This document shows, in pieces, positions 18,028 through 28,491 of a DNA stretch of 64,000 nt. The position numbers and the translations under genes are program-made. Source of the DNA: Candidatus Marimicrobium litorale (GTDB lineage: Bacteria > Pseudomonadota > Gammaproteobacteria > Pseudomonadales > Halieaceae); NCBI RefSeq assembly GCF_026262645.1, contig NZ_SHNO01000001.1, forward strand, positions 992,001-1,056,000. Direction: 5' to 3'. Under the pieces are notes generated by a model. It made no database searches, had not been told where the DNA came from, and worked only from the letters and a program-made list of their open reading frames with translations. Positions within the stretch are counted from its first letter, which is position 1. Each line of letters begins with the position of its first letter.

Positions 18028-19827
18028 TCAACCATCCACTTTAAGTACGGCCAAAAACGCCGACTGTGGAATTTCTACACGTCCTACCTGCTTCATCCGC
18101 TTTTTCCCCGCCTTCTGTTTATCCAGCAATTTACGTTTGCGACTGACATCACCGCCGTAGCACTTCGCCGTTACATTCTTGCGTAATGCCTTAACGGTTT
18201 GTCTTGCCACAATTTTTCCGCCCACAGCGGCCTGTATAGCAACATCAAACATTTGCCGAGGAATAAGCTCCTTCATCTTCTCCGTCAACGCTCTACCCCG
18301 TGACTGGACATGGTCTCGATGAACGATTACGGCCAGCGCATCAACCCGCTCCCCGTTGATTAGCACATCCAGACGGGACAGCGTTGCCGCCTGAAAACGC
18401 TCGAACGCATAATCAAGGGAGGCATAGCCCCGACTAACTGATTTCAGGCGGTCAAAAAAGTCGAGCACAACCTCAGCCATAGGAATATCGTATACCACCG
18501 AAACTTGTGTCCCTAAAAACTGCATATCATGCTGAGCGCCGCGCTTTTCGACGCACAGCGTAATCACATTGCCAAGATACTCCTGAGGCACGAGAATATT
18601 GCAGCGCGCTATCGGCTCACGCATTTCCTCAATATCCGCCATATCTGGAAGAGCCGACGGATTATCAACCAGTACAATATCGCCGCTTTTGTTCAGCACT
18701 TCATATATTACGGTTGGTGCTGTCGTAATAAGATCGAGATTGTACTCACGCTCCAGACGCTCCTGAATGATTTCCATATGAAGCATGCCAAGAAACCCAC
18801 AACGAAATCCAAACCCCAGAGCGTCTGAACTCTCCGGCTCATATTCAAGCGAGGCGTCATTGAGAGTCAGCTTGGCCAGTGCGTCTCGGAAGTCCTCATA
18901 ATCATCGGAAGAGATCGTGAAGATGCCCGCATAAACCTGCGGCTTCACGCGCTGGAAGCCGGGTAACGGTGAGACATCGGCCTGTTTCGCGTGCACTAGC
19001 GTATCGCCCACCGGGGCCCCATGGATATCCTTGACGCCCGCCACGACAAAGCCGACTTCGCCGGCGCGCAGACAATCCTGCTCCACCCGCTTGGGAGTAA
19101 AAATACCCAGGCTATCGACTTGCTGAGCCCTTCCAACAGAGTGGGCGATGATCTTGTCGCGCCTCTTTAGCACGCCCTGCTTCACGCGCACCAGTGAGAC
19201 GACACCCAGATAGTTATCAAACCAGGAATCAATAATCAGGGCCTGCAAGGGCGCGTCACGATCACCCTCTGGCGGCGGTATGGACCGGACGATACCTTCC
19301 AGAGCATCCTCAATACCGAGGCCAGACTTCGCACTCACCAGACAGGCATCGCTGGCATTGATCCCAATAATTTCCTCGATCTCAAGCTTCACCTTGTCCG
19401 GATCGGCCTGTGGCAGGTCCATCTTGTTCAGAATGGGCAATACTTCCAAGCCCTGCTCAATCGCGGTGTAGCAGTTCGCGACTGATTGCGCCTCTACCCC
19501 CTGCCCCGCATCGACAACCAGCAGGGCACCCTCGCAGGCGGCGAGAGAACGCGATACTTCGTAGGAGAAATCCACGTGACCCGGTGTATCAATAAAATTA
19601 AGTTGGTAGGTGTTGCCATCCTGAGCCGGATAATCCAGCGTGACACTCTGGGCCTTGATTGTAATACCCCTCTCGCGCTCAATGTCCATTGAGTCGAGAA
19701 CCTGCTCATCCATTTCGCGATCACTGAGACCGCCGCAATGCTGTATAAAGCGATCCGCCAGAGTCGACTTACCATGGTCGATATGGGCAATAATAGAAAA
19801 ATTGCGGATGAGGTTGAGGTCGCTCAC
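18028..19827 (-). CDS. lepA: Elongation factor 4 (LepA)
   Basis: Translational GTPase related to EF-G that affects initiation and back-translocation. The 599 residues equal E. coli LepA. The G1 motif is [14 protein letters not shown]3 is DTPGHVDF, G4 is NKMD, and the unique C-terminal domain carries [20 protein letters not shown]. It heads the lepA-lepB-DUF4845-rnc-era-recO block; 130 bases separate it from mucD. Confidence 0.97.
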   Translation of the reverse strand: MSDLNLIRNFSIIAHIDHGKSTLADRFIQHCGGLSDREMDEQVLDSMDIERERGITIKAQSVTLDYPAQDGNTYQLNFIDTPGHVDFSYEVSRSLAACEGALLVVDAGQGVEAQSVANCYTAIEQGLEVLPILNKMDLPQADPDKVKLEIEEIIGINASDACLVSAKSGLGIEDALEGIVRSIPPPEGDRDAPLQALIIDSWFDNYLGVVSLVRVKQGVLKRRDKIIAHSVGRAQQVDSLGIFTPKRVEQDCLRAGEVGFVVAGVKDIHGAPVGDTLVHAKQADVSPLPGFQRVKPQVYAGIFTISSDDYEDFRDALAKLTLNDASLEYEPESSDALGFGFRCGFLGMLHMEIIQERLEREYNLDLITTAPTVIYEVLNKSGDIVLVDNPSALPDMADIEEMREPIARCNILVPQEYLGNVITLCVEKRGAQHDMQFLGTQVSVVYDIPMAEVVLDFFDRLKSVSRGYASLDYAFERFQAATLSRLDVLINGERVDALAVIVHRDHVQSRGRALTEKMKELIPRQMFDVAIQAAVGGKIVARQTVKALRKNVTAKCYGGDVSRKRKLLDKQKAGKKRMKQVGRVEIPQSAFLAVLKVDG

Positions 19828-19957
19828 TCGTAAGCTCGATTAGCTGTTTGACGGTTTGAAGTAACAAAAAAGGCTCGCGATTGTACCTCAACGTGGCAGC
19901 CACCGCCATGACTCCCCTCGACAGAGGCGCCCACGCTCGAGCCTGTCGGCTCCTCGC

Positions 19958-21352
19958 TCAGTCCGGTACTTTGAGTCCGATGAACAGGGGCGAACCCTGA
20001 CGGATCAGGCGCAGCGGCACGGATTGCCCGCCCTTAAGCTTTTCGACGACTTTCTCGAACACCTTCACGCTCTTTATCGGCTGAGTGTCCACCAGAGTGA
20101 TGAGGTCTCCCACCCTGACGCCTGCCTCTGCGGCGGAGGAGCCAGGCACTACGCCGCGAACAATGACGCCGCCGCTGATGCCGTTCTGCTCCAGGTTCTG
20201 CGCATCGACCGCTTCAACCGTCATTCCCAGCCTACCGCCGCTGGCAGCATCAGACTTACCGTTGCTGCTGGCCTGACGCTCATCCGCGCCCAACCCGCCG
20301 ACCTTTACGTCCCGCGTAAGTCGCTTCCTGTCGCGGACAATCTCAACCTCGACGTCTTTGCCTGGCGTGATCAAACCAACGATATGTGGCAGCGACGCAG
20401 AAGTGGGTATCGAGCTACCATCAAATGTCACGATAATATCGCCACTTTCAAGGCCTGCATCCTCTGCCGGACTGCCCGGCGATACAGAGACCACCAGAGC
20501 GCCCTCGGGCCTGTCCAGACCGAATGAATCCGCCAAACTCTTATCAACATCCTGTATTGTTACGCCCAACCAACCTCGAGTCACACGACCCGTTTCCTTG
20601 AGTTGTTCCACCACGTTCCGAGCGACAGGTGCGGGCACGGCAAACGACAGACCAATAGACCCGCCGCTACGTGTAAAAATCTGCGAATTGACGCCGACGA
20701 CTTTTCCTTTGAGGTTGAATAAAGGCCCCCCCGAATTCCCCGGGTTAATCGCCACGTCGGATTGTATGAAGGGCACATAATTCTCGTTTTCGCGGGTAGG
20801 CAAACTGCGCCCTTTTGCGCTGATAATGCCCGCGGATACAGAATAATCGAGGCCGAACGGGCTGCCAATAGCCAATACCCATTCACCGACTTCCAGTGCA
20901 TCGTCATCGGCGAGCTCCACCATCGGCAGGTCTGAGCCGTCAATCCGCAACAGCGCGAGATCGGAGCGCGGGTCCGTGCCCACAATTTCAGCCGTGTACT
21001 CACTGCGATCAATCATTCGCACGAGTACACTATCCGCCCCTTCTACAACATGATTATTAGTCACGATGTAGCCATCTTCGGAGATGATGAAACCGGACCC
21101 CAGGCCCATGCGTTCCTGCCCCGGCGGCGGGCCGTCCCTGAACTCAAAAAATCTGCGCAGTTCCTCAGGGATTTGGGGGTTACCGTCAACGGGACCCGGC
21201 TCCGCCTGTTCTACCAAAATCTTGACAACCGCGGGCGATTTCTCGCGCACGATATCGGTGAAATCGGGCAACCCGCTGAGTGCCAATGAGGCGCCAGACC
21301 ACAGGATCAGCCATGCAAGAGACGTACTTTTAAACAGCGCTTCAACATTCAT
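19958..21352 (-). CDS. mucD: DegP/MucD-type periplasmic serine protease
   Basis: HtrA-family protease/chaperone of the periplasm. From ATG 21352 it has a signal peptide (MNVEALFKSTSLAWLILWSG...), a trypsin-like domain with the triad His in TNNHVVEG, Asp in SDLALLRI and Ser in NPGNSGGPL, then two PDZ domains. The total is 464 residues. An in-frame ATG at 21385 would add 11 residues but has a weak ribosome site. In Pseudomonas MucD clears misfolded proteins and dampens AlgU activation; its place after rseC in the algU cluster supports that role here. Confidence 0.93.
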   Translation of the reverse strand: MNVEALFKSTSLAWLILWSGASLALSGLPDFTDIVREKSPAVVKILVEQAEPGPVDGNPQIPEELRRFFEFRDGPPPGQERMGLGSGFIISEDGYIVTNNHVVEGADSVLVRMIDRSEYTAEIVGTDPRSDLALLRIDGSDLPMVELADDDALEVGEWVLAIGSPFGLDYSVSAGIISAKGRSLPTRENENYVPFIQSDVAINPGNSGGPLFNLKGKVVGVNSQIFTRSGGSIGLSFAVPAPVARNVVEQLKETGRVTRGWLGVTIQDVDKSLADSFGLDRPEGALVVSVSPGSPAEDAGLESGDIIVTFDGSSIPTSASLPHIVGLITPGKDVEVEIVRDRKRLTRDVKVGGLGADERQASSNGKSDAASGGRLGMTVEAVDAQNLEQNGISGGVIVRGVVPGSSAAEAGVRVGDLITLVDTQPIKSVKVFEKVVEKLKGGQSVPLRLIRQGSPLFIGLKVPD

Positions 21353-21396
21353 AAGAAACAATCCAGAGAAATAACGGTTACGCATCTATTTACGAT

Positions 21397-21873
21397 TTAA
21401 ACCTGAGAATAATGGGGTGCTACGGCCACCACACGCCCTTGCAACAGCGGCTGGTAGGCAGGGTCATCATGGTGACGGACTGCATGCCAACGAACCAACC
21501 CCAGACTGACAAGAAACCCCCCTACAGCGCCCAGTAAAGCAGCCGAATCCTGCATCTGTGGCAGCCACGCGGCAGCTCCTGCGGCACCCGCAAGCAGACC
21601 GACAATAGGAACCAGGTAGGCAACCATTGAGCCCCGCAAGATGACCTCTTCCGGAATACTGAAACGCACTTCGTCATCAACCCGGTAATCCTGTATCGAC
21701 TGTTCTCCCGGCAGCACCCGAATATACCCCCGCTTGCCATCGGTCATTCTGTTGAGAATCCCGTGCCCACATCCTTTCTGCACTGAACAGGCACCGCAGG
21801 TGCTCTTGCGTACTGTTTCCACCCAAAGCCCGCCGGGCTCCACCGCAACCACACGCCCATTCTCCGTCAGCAT
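21397..21873 (-). CDS. rseC: SoxR-reducing / sigma-E regulator RseC (MucC)
   Basis: A 158-residue inner-membrane protein with an N-terminal cysteine cluster (CGACSVQKGCGHG, near residues 26-38) and two adjacent helices (about 85-105 and 110-128). It matches RseC, a modulator of sigma-E signalling that is also part of the SoxR-reducing system in E. coli. It begins one base after the mucB stop and ends 44 bases before mucD, within the algU operon. Confidence 0.92.
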   Translation of the reverse strand: MLTENGRVVAVEPGGLWVETVRKSTCGACSVQKGCGHGILNRMTDGKRGYIRVLPGEQSIQDYRVDDEVRFSIPEEVILRGSMVAYLVPIVGLLAGAAGAAAWLPQMQDSAALLGAVGGFLVSLGLVRWHAVRHHDDPAYQPLLQGRVVAVAPHYSQV

Positions 21874-21874
21874 T

Positions 21875-22840
21875 TCAACGCACCCACATAACTGAATCAG
21901 CTACCATTCGAGCGGTGGACAATGGCACCTCGCCAATCACCGTCACCAGCACCGGACTATCGGCAAGGCGCATACCACGGGTGTACGTGGTTGTACCACC
22001 CTGCTTTACATGCCCTTCGCCCGGCGGCATATCTTGGTCAAGTGTCTCAAGAAAGACCGAAAATGCCGCCAACCCGTCAGTATAAGTCTTACGGCGGCTT
22101 GCACCAACAGAGTACTCTGTTGCAGTGAACCCATCGGGAACCCACATTAATGACCAGGCTTTTTTCAGAGCAGTGTCGGGCTGAGCTTTTGACGAGCCTC
22201 GGTGCAGGGCGTCGTGGGTTATATCTGCGACCGCCGAAGCCGCTACCGGCGCGTCATAAGACAACTGCGCAAACTGCATGACCTCCAGCGTGCGCTGAGC
22301 CGGGTTGAGAGTAAGCACCTTCAGCAGCAGACCCGTCGCCTCGTCGAGGGAAAAAACGTAACCGAAACGGTACAAATCCCTGGGCTTGGCTCTGATCGTG
22401 ATCGCCTTGCGACCCGCCACTCTTTCGCCCTCGGCAATCTCGAACCGGTACTGCTGCGCAATACCACAGGAATCCTCGGCCGGGCTCGCATGCAACAGCT
22501 GCAGCCCCGGGTGGGTACAATCTAACGGATGGTGCGCTCGCTGCACCTGGGCGCCTCTGCCGGTCAACTCAGTCAGCACCTCCCGACTGCTTCCATCCGC
22601 CACCGAATGAGACACCTGCACCACCTTCATCTCCTGGCCGCGCTGCAAGGTCACCACGCCCTGATAGTCGACCTCCCGAGCGGAGTGCGCCATCTTGTCC
22701 AACCACTCCAGCGCTGCTGCATCGCCCTCAGGGCAGGTCGCGGCAAATACATTACCCGCAACCGGGACCAAAACAGCCAATACCGGCAACAGCACCAGGA
22801 AATAGTGCCTACCGTATTGTTTTCGCGAAGTCAGATTCAA
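21875..22840 (-). CDS. mucB: Sigma-E regulatory protein MucB/RseB
   Basis: A periplasmic protein of 321 residues with a signal peptide (HYFLVLLPVLAVLVPVAGNVFA) that binds the anti-sigma factor MucA and shields it from the DegS/AlgW protease until lipid or LPS signals displace it. The N-terminal LolA-like domain begins near residue 38 (EWLDKMAHSAREVDYQGVV). The C-terminal domain (KKAWSLMWVPDGFTATEY) starts near residue 225. It begins with TTG 22840 (AGGG seven bases upstream), 10 bases after the mucA stop. Confidence 0.9.
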   Translation of the reverse strand: MNLTSRKQYGRHYFLVLLPVLAVLVPVAGNVFAATCPEGDAAALEWLDKMAHSAREVDYQGVVTLQRGQEMKVVQVSHSVADGSSREVLTELTGRGAQVQRAHHPLDCTHPGLQLLHASPAEDSCGIAQQYRFEIAEGERVAGRKAITIRAKPRDLYRFGYVFSLDEATGLLLKVLTLNPAQRTLEVMQFAQLSYDAPVAASAVADITHDALHRGSSKAQPDTALKKAWSLMWVPDGFTATEYSVGASRRKTYTDGLAAFSVFLETLDQDMPPGEGHVKQGGTTTYTRGMRLADSPVLVTVIGEVPLSTARMVADSVMWVR

Positions 22841-22849
22841 TCGACAGCC

Positions 22850-23458
22850 CTATTCAGTAATGCGAGACACGCGAGCAAAAGGTAACAGACCCTGCGGCGA
22901 ATTGAGCGCTGACTGCTCGGCATGCAGTTGCATGTACATGTCGTGCCTGCGTCGCGCCAGATCGTCGTAAGCGGTGCGTGTTAGGGGGTTCAATACAGGC
23001 ACAGGTCTGGTTCCGTAACTTGCCATCACGGGGACTGCTCCTGCAGATTCGAGCACACCGACGGGGGTCGACGCAGACACAAACGCGGGCTCGCCGGCAT
23101 CGACTTCTCCTGAGCCCAACTGCACCAATTGCTGCCCCCCGATGACAACCGTGGCCGCCACAGACGCCGCTACCGCAAGGCTGGCAAGCGGACGATAAAA
23201 GCGCTCTTTCGCTGTCTTTTTTGCCCCGGCCTCATCGTGCAGCGCCTCGCGCACTTGCACAGAGACATCAAGCCCCCGGTGCGCGAGTTCGTGGCCCTGC
23301 AACACGTGCTTTACCACCGAGTATCGAGCCCATGTCTCGCGTAAGCCGGCGCCTGACTCAGGCCCCGTCTCTGATTCCGAGAGCAAGCGTCTTATCTCGA
23401 GCTCGCTGGCTTCATCATCCAGCAAGGCCGACAGGGCCTCCCTCGATTTCTCATTCAT
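22850..23458 (-). CDS. mucA: Anti-sigma-E factor MucA/RseA
   Basis: A 202-residue single-pass membrane protein that holds the sigma factor AlgU inactive. The cytoplasmic N-terminal domain (MNEKSREALSALLDDEASE...) is typical of RseA; a helix at about residues 93-113 (PLASLAVAASVAATVVIGG) crosses the membrane; the rest is periplasmic and would contact MucB. The start is ATG 23458, preceded by GGAAGG; the longer frame to 23533 overlaps the algU end region unnecessarily. It lies 92 bases after algU. Confidence 0.9.
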   Translation of the reverse strand: MNEKSREALSALLDDEASELEIRRLLSESETGPESGAGLRETWARYSVVKHVLQGHELAHRGLDVSVQVREALHDEAGAKKTAKERFYRPLASLAVAASVAATVVIGGQQLVQLGSGEVDAGEPAFVSASTPVGVLESAGAVPVMASYGTRPVPVLNPLTRTAYDDLARRRHDMYMQLHAEQSALNSPQGLLPFARVSRITE

Positions 23459-23550
23459 AAGACCTTCCCATCTTTGTCGCTGTGTACTCGACCCGTGCAA
23501 TCCGCAACGACATGACCGCCCACTCAACTTCATCGTTTGCCAACATCGCT

Positions 23551-24135
23551 CTAGCCCTCTCCGCTTATCTGCTGCCTGACGCGTGTATCAATAGATTCGC
23601 GCCCCCGAAATATACGCGATCGAACAGTACCCACAGGGCATTCCATCACCTCCGCGATTTCCTCATAGCTGAGTCCGTCGAATTCCCTCAGGGTGACCGC
23701 CGTACGTAAATCCTCGGGAAGATCTGCCAGGGCCGTCTCCACAACCTGCTTCAACTCCGCACCGAACAGTGCACTTTCCGGAGTTTCGATCTCCCGTAAG
23801 CTGCTGCCACTCTCATAGTATTCTGCATCTTCGACCTCGACATCCTTTCCCGGGGGGCGCCTGGAACGGGACACGAGATAATTTTTAGAGGTATTGATCG
23901 CAATACGGTACAGCCAGGTATAAAAAGCGCTATCACCTCTGAAATTCGGTAATGCCCTGTAGGCTTTGATAAATGCCTCCTGAGCAACATCCTGCACCTC
24001 GTCCGCATCGCGCACATAGCGACCAATCAAACTAAAAATCTTGTGTTGGTATTTTAATACCAGCAGATCAAACGCTCGCGTGTCACCGCGCTGCACCCTC
24101 TCAACCAATTGTTGATCAGTCGCCGTGGCTGTCAT
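23551..24135 (-). CDS. algU: RNA polymerase sigma factor AlgU/RpoE
   Basis: ECF sigma factor for envelope stress. The 194-residue protein has region 2 (AFDLLVLKYQHKIFSLIGRY, then DVAQEAFIKAYRAL and FYTWLYRIAINT) and region 4 (LREFDGLSYEEIAEVMECPV and RSRIFRGRESI). ATG 24135 is chosen because GAGAGGGAC precedes it and the length matches AlgU (193). It heads the algU-mucA-mucB-rseC-mucD operon and has a matching ECF-type promoter 64 bases upstream, so it likely activates itself. It is divergent from nadB. Confidence 0.95.
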   Translation of the reverse strand: MTATATDQQLVERVQRGDTRAFDLLVLKYQHKIFSLIGRYVRDADEVQDVAQEAFIKAYRALPNFRGDSAFYTWLYRIAINTSKNYLVSRSRRPPGKDVEVEDAEYYESGSSLREIETPESALFGAELKQVVETALADLPEDLRTAVTLREFDGLSYEEIAEVMECPVGTVRSRIFRGRESIDTRVRQQISGEG

Positions 24136-24198
24136 GTCCCTCTCCCGCCCATGACACTTGCCGCTTGCAACTGCTGCCACCAAACCAACCTCGGTACT

Positions 24199-24226
24199 GA
24201 TAGACAACAAATTTCTTTATTAGTTC
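24199..24226 (-). promoter_or_regulatory. Sigma-E (AlgU) type promoter of algU
   Basis: On the minus strand GAACTA (24226-24221) and TCTATC (24204-24199) are separated by exactly 16 bases. This fits the known GAACTT-N16-TCTGA-like consensus for E. coli sigma-E and Pseudomonas AlgU. A transcript would begin near 24192, some 57 bases before the algU start. Autoregulation of algU/rpoE is established in both model species. Confidence 0.6.
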
Positions 24227-24402
24227 TTGCACTCAGGCTAAAACGCGGCCTGTCACAGTCCGCGATAGCAAAAGTTTCCCTTCGGTTTTTTTTCGTATTT
24301 CCCACGAGGTCGTATATACTCGGCGTTAAAATTTCGCGTCGATGCTAAGTCTTTGAGTCTTATAATATATTTAGTGCCGCTGGGCGGCAAGGCCAAGGTG
24401 TC

Positions 24403-25995
24403 ATGACGGCCGTTTACGAGCACGATGTGCTAGTTATTGGCAGTGGCGCCGCAGGGCTGACTCTGGCGCTGCATCTCAGCGCCGACTACCGCGTCGCCCT
24501 TTTATCCAAGGCCGAGCTCAACCAGGGATCTACCTACTGGGCCCAGGGGGGTATGGCCGCCGTCTTGCACAACCGCGACACGGTGGACTCCCACGTGGCC
24601 GATACGCTTGCTGCTGGCGCGGGTCTCTGCCACCGAGACGCTGTAGAGTTTACCGTGAAAAACAGCCGCCACTGTGTCGAATGGCTAGTCTCACAGGGCG
24701 TGGACTTCGACCTTCGTCAAAGTGCTGACCAGCGTGGCCGGGAATTCCACCTCACCAGGGAGGGCGGACATAGCCACAGGCGAATCATTCACGCCGCTGA
24801 TCGCACCGGTCGCGCTATTTCCGAAGTTCTGTCAGACCGCGCCATGGCGTCAGATAATATCACTATTTACACGCATCGCACCGCGGTCGACCTCGTGGTT
24901 GGCGATGGGCGCTGCCAGGGCGCCTACATCCTCGACCAAACCACCGGTCATGTAGAGCTCTTCCAGGCTAAATCGGTGGTTCTCGCCACCGGCGGAGCCA
25001 GCAAGGTCTATCTCTACACCAGCAACCCCGATGGCGCCAGCGGTGACGGGATTGCCATGGCCTGGCGCGCGGGCTGCAGGGTGGCTAACCTCGAATTCAA
25101 CCAATTCCACCCGACCTGCCTGTATCATCCGGAAGCAAAGTCATTCCTGGTGACCGAAGCGATCCGCGGCGAGGGGGGTAGACTACTGCTACCTGATGGC
25201 CACCGATTCATGCCAGATTTCGACTCGCGCGGTGAGCTCGCACCTCGCGACGTGGTGGCCAGGGCCATCGATCATGAAATGAAGCGTCTCGGCGCCGACT
25301 GCCTGTTTCTCGATATCTCGCACCAATCGAAAGACTTCCTGCGCAGCCATTTTCCCACCATCATGGAGCGCTGCGCAGAACTCGGCATCGATATCAGCCA
25401 GGAACCCATTCCAGTGGTGCCGGCCGCCCACTATACGTGCGGCGGCATACTGGTCGATCAGCACAGTCGCACCGATCTGAGTGGTCTTTACGCTGTGGGT
25501 GAATCATCCTGCACCGGACTGCACGGCGCGAATCGCATGGCCAGCAATTCACTACTGGAGTGTATCGTCTACGCGGAGTCCGCAGCCAATCACATTATCG
25601 AAAACATGCACCGCATTGCAGCACCCAGCATCGCTCCTGCGTGGGACGAAAGCCAGGTGACCGACTCGGATGAGGACGTCGTGATCTCCCACAACTGGGA
25701 CGAGCTGCGCCGTTTCATGTGGGACTATGTGGGCATTGTCAGAACAGACAAGCGATTGCAACGGGCGCTGCACAGAGTCGACCTGCTGCAAACTGAAATC
25801 GCCGACTACTACGGTAACTATAAGGTCAGTAATGACCTACTGGAATTGAGAAACCTGGCGATGGTTGCGGAACTCATGATCCGCTGTGCCATTTCTCGCC
25901 AGGAAAGCCGAGGCCTGCACTACACACTGGACTATCCGCAAAGCATGCCCGTCGCGCGAGACACTATTTTGCAGCCCGGCGTGTCACCGCCCTGA
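24403..25995 (+). CDS. nadB: L-aspartate oxidase
   Basis: FAD enzyme that oxidises L-aspartate to iminoaspartate, the first step of de novo NAD synthesis. The 530-residue protein has the FAD motif ([17 protein letters not shown]), [12 protein letters not shown] near residue 44, the catalytic segment [17 protein letters not shown], and [15 protein letters not shown] near the FAD C-terminal contact. It is divergent from algU. A TATAAT at 24361-24366 lies in its leader without an obvious -35. Its end overlaps the convergent ygfX by 12 bases. Confidence 0.96.
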   Translation: MTAVYEHDVLVIGSGAAGLTLALHLSADYRVALLSKAELNQGSTYWAQGGMAAVLHNRDTVDSHVADTLAAGAGLCHRDAVEFTVKNSRHCVEWLVSQGVDFDLRQSADQRGREFHLTREGGHSHRRIIHAADRTGRAISEVLSDRAMASDNITIYTHRTAVDLVVGDGRCQGAYILDQTTGHVELFQAKSVVLATGGASKVYLYTSNPDGASGDGIAMAWRAGCRVANLEFNQFHPTCLYHPEAKSFLVTEAIRGEGGRLLLPDGHRFMPDFDSRGELAPRDVVARAIDHEMKRLGADCLFLDISHQSKDFLRSHFPTIMERCAELGIDISQEPIPVVPAAHYTCGGILVDQHSRTDLSGLYAVGESSCTGLHGANRMASNSLLECIVYAESAANHIIENMHRIAAPSIAPAWDESQVTDSDEDVVISHNWDELRRFMWDYVGIVRTDKRLQRALHRVDLLQTEIADYYGNYKVSNDLLELRNLAMVAELMIRCAISRQESRGLHYTLDYPQSMPVARDTILQPGVSPP

Positions 25996-26448
25996 ACCCG
26001 GCTTACGATCGCACCTCGCCGCCAGCTCCGACCGCACCTGCAAACGGCGCCACTGCGCGCGTGGCACACTATCCCGGAAGATCCAAAGACGCGTTGCGCG
26101 GCCCCCGGAAAGTTCTACGACCGCCAAAAAAATCAACCAAGGCGTTGCGACAGGCCCAGCCAAAAGCTTGACAGGCAAGGTCGCGGTGCCTCGCAAGAGC
26201 ATCCAGTTACCCCGGCGCCATACAAGACCCAAACCCCGCGCACGGTCGACACCCAGGCGCCTCATCAGACCAACAGCAAGCAGTGACAGAAACAGACTTT
26301 CATAGGTATACCCGCGCAGGAGCAGAAGGCCAATTGCGCCTGTTTCGGCGACAATCAACGTTCCCGCCAGTGAATGCCGCAGACGGGAGTTACCTATCTG
26401 CAGGCACAGTTCGGGCGAACTTGAGTATTTGCTTGATGATAGCGGCAA
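25984..26448 (-). CDS. YgfX/CptA-like membrane protein
   Basis: A 154-residue protein with two close helices (about 24-60) followed by a basic soluble part containing [11 protein letters not shown] and a hydrophobic strand, as in the YgfX (CptA) family. It overlaps the end of sdhE by 59 bases in another frame, the classic sdhE-ygfX pair. In E. coli YgfX was proposed as an inner-membrane toxin acting on cytoskeletal proteins, but its link to succinate dehydrogenase maturation is the more consistent context. The exact start is uncertain. Confidence 0.75.
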   Translation of the reverse strand: MPLSSSKYSSSPELCLQIGNSRLRHSLAGTLIVAETGAIGLLLLRGYTYESLFLSLLAVGLMRRLGVDRARGLGLVWRRGNWMLLRGTATLPVKLLAGPVATPWLIFLAVVELSGGRATRLWIFRDSVPRAQWRRLQVRSELAARCDRKPGSGR

Positions 26449-26656
26449 GCTCTTTATCCTCAGGCGCCTCTCGCTGTAGCAGCCAGGAAAACAATTCCTG
26501 ATCCTCGCGCAACATCAAGCGCTGAAAAATCGCGCGATCGGAGTCACTGAGCTCAGAGTAGCGCTGGTTCACAAAAGGCTCCAGAACAAGGTCAAGCTCG
26601 AGCATGCCGCGCCTTGCGGCCCACTGCATTCGGCGTACTTCTTCCTGATCGATCAT
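26390..26656 (-). CDS. sdhE: FAD assembly factor SdhE
   Basis: A small (88-residue) cytosolic protein that promotes covalent flavinylation of succinate dehydrogenase and fumarate reductase. The family motif RRGMLELDLVL appears at about residues 15-25, with the Arg-Gly pair needed for contact with the flavoprotein, followed by an all-helical core. ATG 26656 gives the usual N-terminus (MIDQEEVRRMQWAARRG). It is divergent from ygfZ (108 bases apart) and overlaps ygfX. Confidence 0.92.
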   Translation of the reverse strand: MIDQEEVRRMQWAARRGMLELDLVLEPFVNQRYSELSDSDRAIFQRLMLREDQELFSWLLQREAPEDKELAAIIKQILKFARTVPADR

Positions 26657-26764
26657 AGTGCTGATTCCGCGACGAAGGCATATCAAATGTGCTCAGTATA
26701 ACGCCGAGTTGCCTCAAGAGTACTGACATACGCCAAGACAGCCCGTATTATTCCGTCGAGACCT

Positions 26765-27727
26765 GTGAGGATACCAAGAGTGAATTGCCAGTTTGCCCGA
26801 TTAAATAGCGAGGCCCTATTGCATATCAGTGGGCCCGACACCCTGACTTTTCTCCAGGGACAAACCAGTTGTGACACCCGCGAATTGAGCCCGGAGCATG
26901 CGCTGCCCGGCATCTACTGCACGCCCAAGGGCAGGACTGTCTGCGATTTTCTACTTTGCGAGCTGGGAGAAGATCATTTTGCCCTGCGCCTGCGGCGCGA
27001 AATCCGCCCGTCCAGTGCCGCTGCTTTTGGCAAATACATTATTTTTTCCAAGGCCACACTGGAGGATAACCGGGATGACTGGACCGTTATCGGCATTTGG
27101 GGGAAGGATGCCCGCAGCGTTCTTTCCGGCCTATTCGGGACGGTACCCGAGCAGCGCTACAGAACCACTGGCGGCGAGGGCTTCCTGCTCGTACAGGTAG
27201 ACGATGCGGGGGATTCGTACGAGTGCTACCTGCGAAAAGACAGGGCGGCATCTATCACCTCTGGGCTACGCAGTGAGGCTCAAGAGAGCGACGAGGCGCA
27301 CTGGGAGTGCGCCCAGATCCCGGGTGGGGTCGTGCGCATCACTGAGGCACTGATCGAGGAATTTGTACCACAGACACTGAATTACGACCTAACCGGGCAT
27401 ATCAGCTTCAAAAAAGGCTGCTACACGGGACAGGAGGTAGTGGCGCGCCTGCATTATCGCGGCACGCCGAAGCGACGCACCTTTTTGGGTACAGTGCCCA
27501 CCTCAACATTATGCAAACCCGGTAGCCTTGTTTACGCCAGCGGCTCAGACAAGGCGATCGGGAGCGTCGTGAACTGTGCCAAGGACGCAGATACGTATCA
27601 ATTATTGTTGGAAGCGGTTACAGCAGCCGTCCCGCAAGGACTGCATATCGACAGCGAACAAGGCGCTGATGTGCAGCTGGAAAAGCTGCCCTATGTGACC
27701 ACCAGCGAACAGGAGAGCGTGCAATAA
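26765..27727 (+). CDS. ygfZ: Folate-binding Fe-S cluster protein YgfZ
   Basis: A GcvT-like protein that uses tetrahydrofolate and supports maturation or repair of some iron-sulfur enzymes. The 320-residue sequence carries the diagnostic motif FKKGCYTGQEVVARLHYRG near residue 220, including the redox-active Cys, and DTLTFLQGQTSCD at the N-terminus. The frame opens at GTG 26765; GTG 26780 (MNCQFARLNS) is an equally plausible start. It is convergent with ung. The sdhE-ygfX/ygfZ neighbourhood is typical of gammaproteobacteria. Confidence 0.92.
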   Translation: MRIPRVNCQFARLNSEALLHISGPDTLTFLQGQTSCDTRELSPEHALPGIYCTPKGRTVCDFLLCELGEDHFALRLRREIRPSSAAAFGKYIIFSKATLEDNRDDWTVIGIWGKDARSVLSGLFGTVPEQRYRTTGGEGFLLVQVDDAGDSYECYLRKDRAASITSGLRSEAQESDEAHWECAQIPGGVVRITEALIEEFVPQTLNYDLTGHISFKKGCYTGQEVVARLHYRGTPKRRTFLGTVPTSTLCKPGSLVYASGSDKAIGSVVNCAKDADTYQLLLEAVTAAVPQGLHIDSEQGADVQLEKLPYVTTSEQESVQ

Positions 27728-27782
27728 AAGCCTCGCCGCGGTAAATCGATCACGCCATGGTGATTGCAGTCGCCCACAAACA

Positions 27783-28487
27783 CTAATCCGGAATGCGCCA
27801 ATCCACCGGCGCTGAGCCCTGACTGACGAGGTATTCATTCGCTGCGACAAAATGCCCACAGCCAAAAAAGCCACGGTGTGCACTCAGCGGTGAGGGATGC
27901 GGCGCCTTCAGCACACAGTGACGATCCGCGTCGATTTTCTGGCCCTTACGCTGGGCGTAGCCGCCCCACAGCAGGAACACAACACCAGCGCGCTGCGCGT
28001 TCACCACTTCGATGACGCGGTCAGTGAACAATTCCCATCCCTTGCCTTGGTGGGAGGCCGCACGACCGCTCTCCACTGACAACACGCTGTTTAACAGCAG
28101 AACACCCTGCTCCGCCCAAGACCCTAGATAGCCATGGACCGGAATGGGAAAGCCCAGCTCGGCGTTCATCTCCTTGTAAATATTCTGCAGTGACGGGGGA
28201 ACAGCCACGCCGGGCCTGACCGAAAAGCACAGGCCATGGGCCTGACCCTCACCGTGGTAGGGGTCCTGCCCGAGGATTACAACCTTGACCCGCGGCAAGG
28301 GTGTCTGCCTGAAAGCCTCAAAAAGCTCATTGCCCTGCGGGAAAATGCGTTTACCCGCACGTTTTTCCTGTTCGAGAAACGTGCGTAATTGCTGCATATA
28401 GGGCTGTTCAAACTCTCCCGCCAGCGGTCGCAACCAACTCGACTCAAGGTCAATAGTTCTTGTACGGGAACCCGGCACAGTCGTCAC
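27783..28487 (-). CDS. ung: Uracil-DNA glycosylase, family 1
   Basis: Removes uracil from DNA. The 234-residue protein contains the catalytic water-activating loop [18 protein letters not shown] (near residue 70) and the [13 protein letters not shown] loop (near residue 195). It begins only 4 bases after the stop of fbiC, so it is probably transcribed from the F420 operon. The function itself is unrelated to F420; this is more likely operon extension than a pathway link. Confidence 0.95.
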   Translation of the reverse strand: MTTVPGSRTRTIDLESSWLRPLAGEFEQPYMQQLRTFLEQEKRAGKRIFPQGNELFEAFRQTPLPRVKVVILGQDPYHGEGQAHGLCFSVRPGVAVPPSLQNIYKEMNAELGFPIPVHGYLGSWAEQGVLLLNSVLSVESGRAASHQGKGWELFTDRVIEVVNAQRAGVVFLLWGGYAQRKGQKIDADRHCVLKAPHPSPLSAHRGFFGCGHFVAANEYLVSQGSAPVDWRIPD

Positions 28488-28491
28488 CGCA

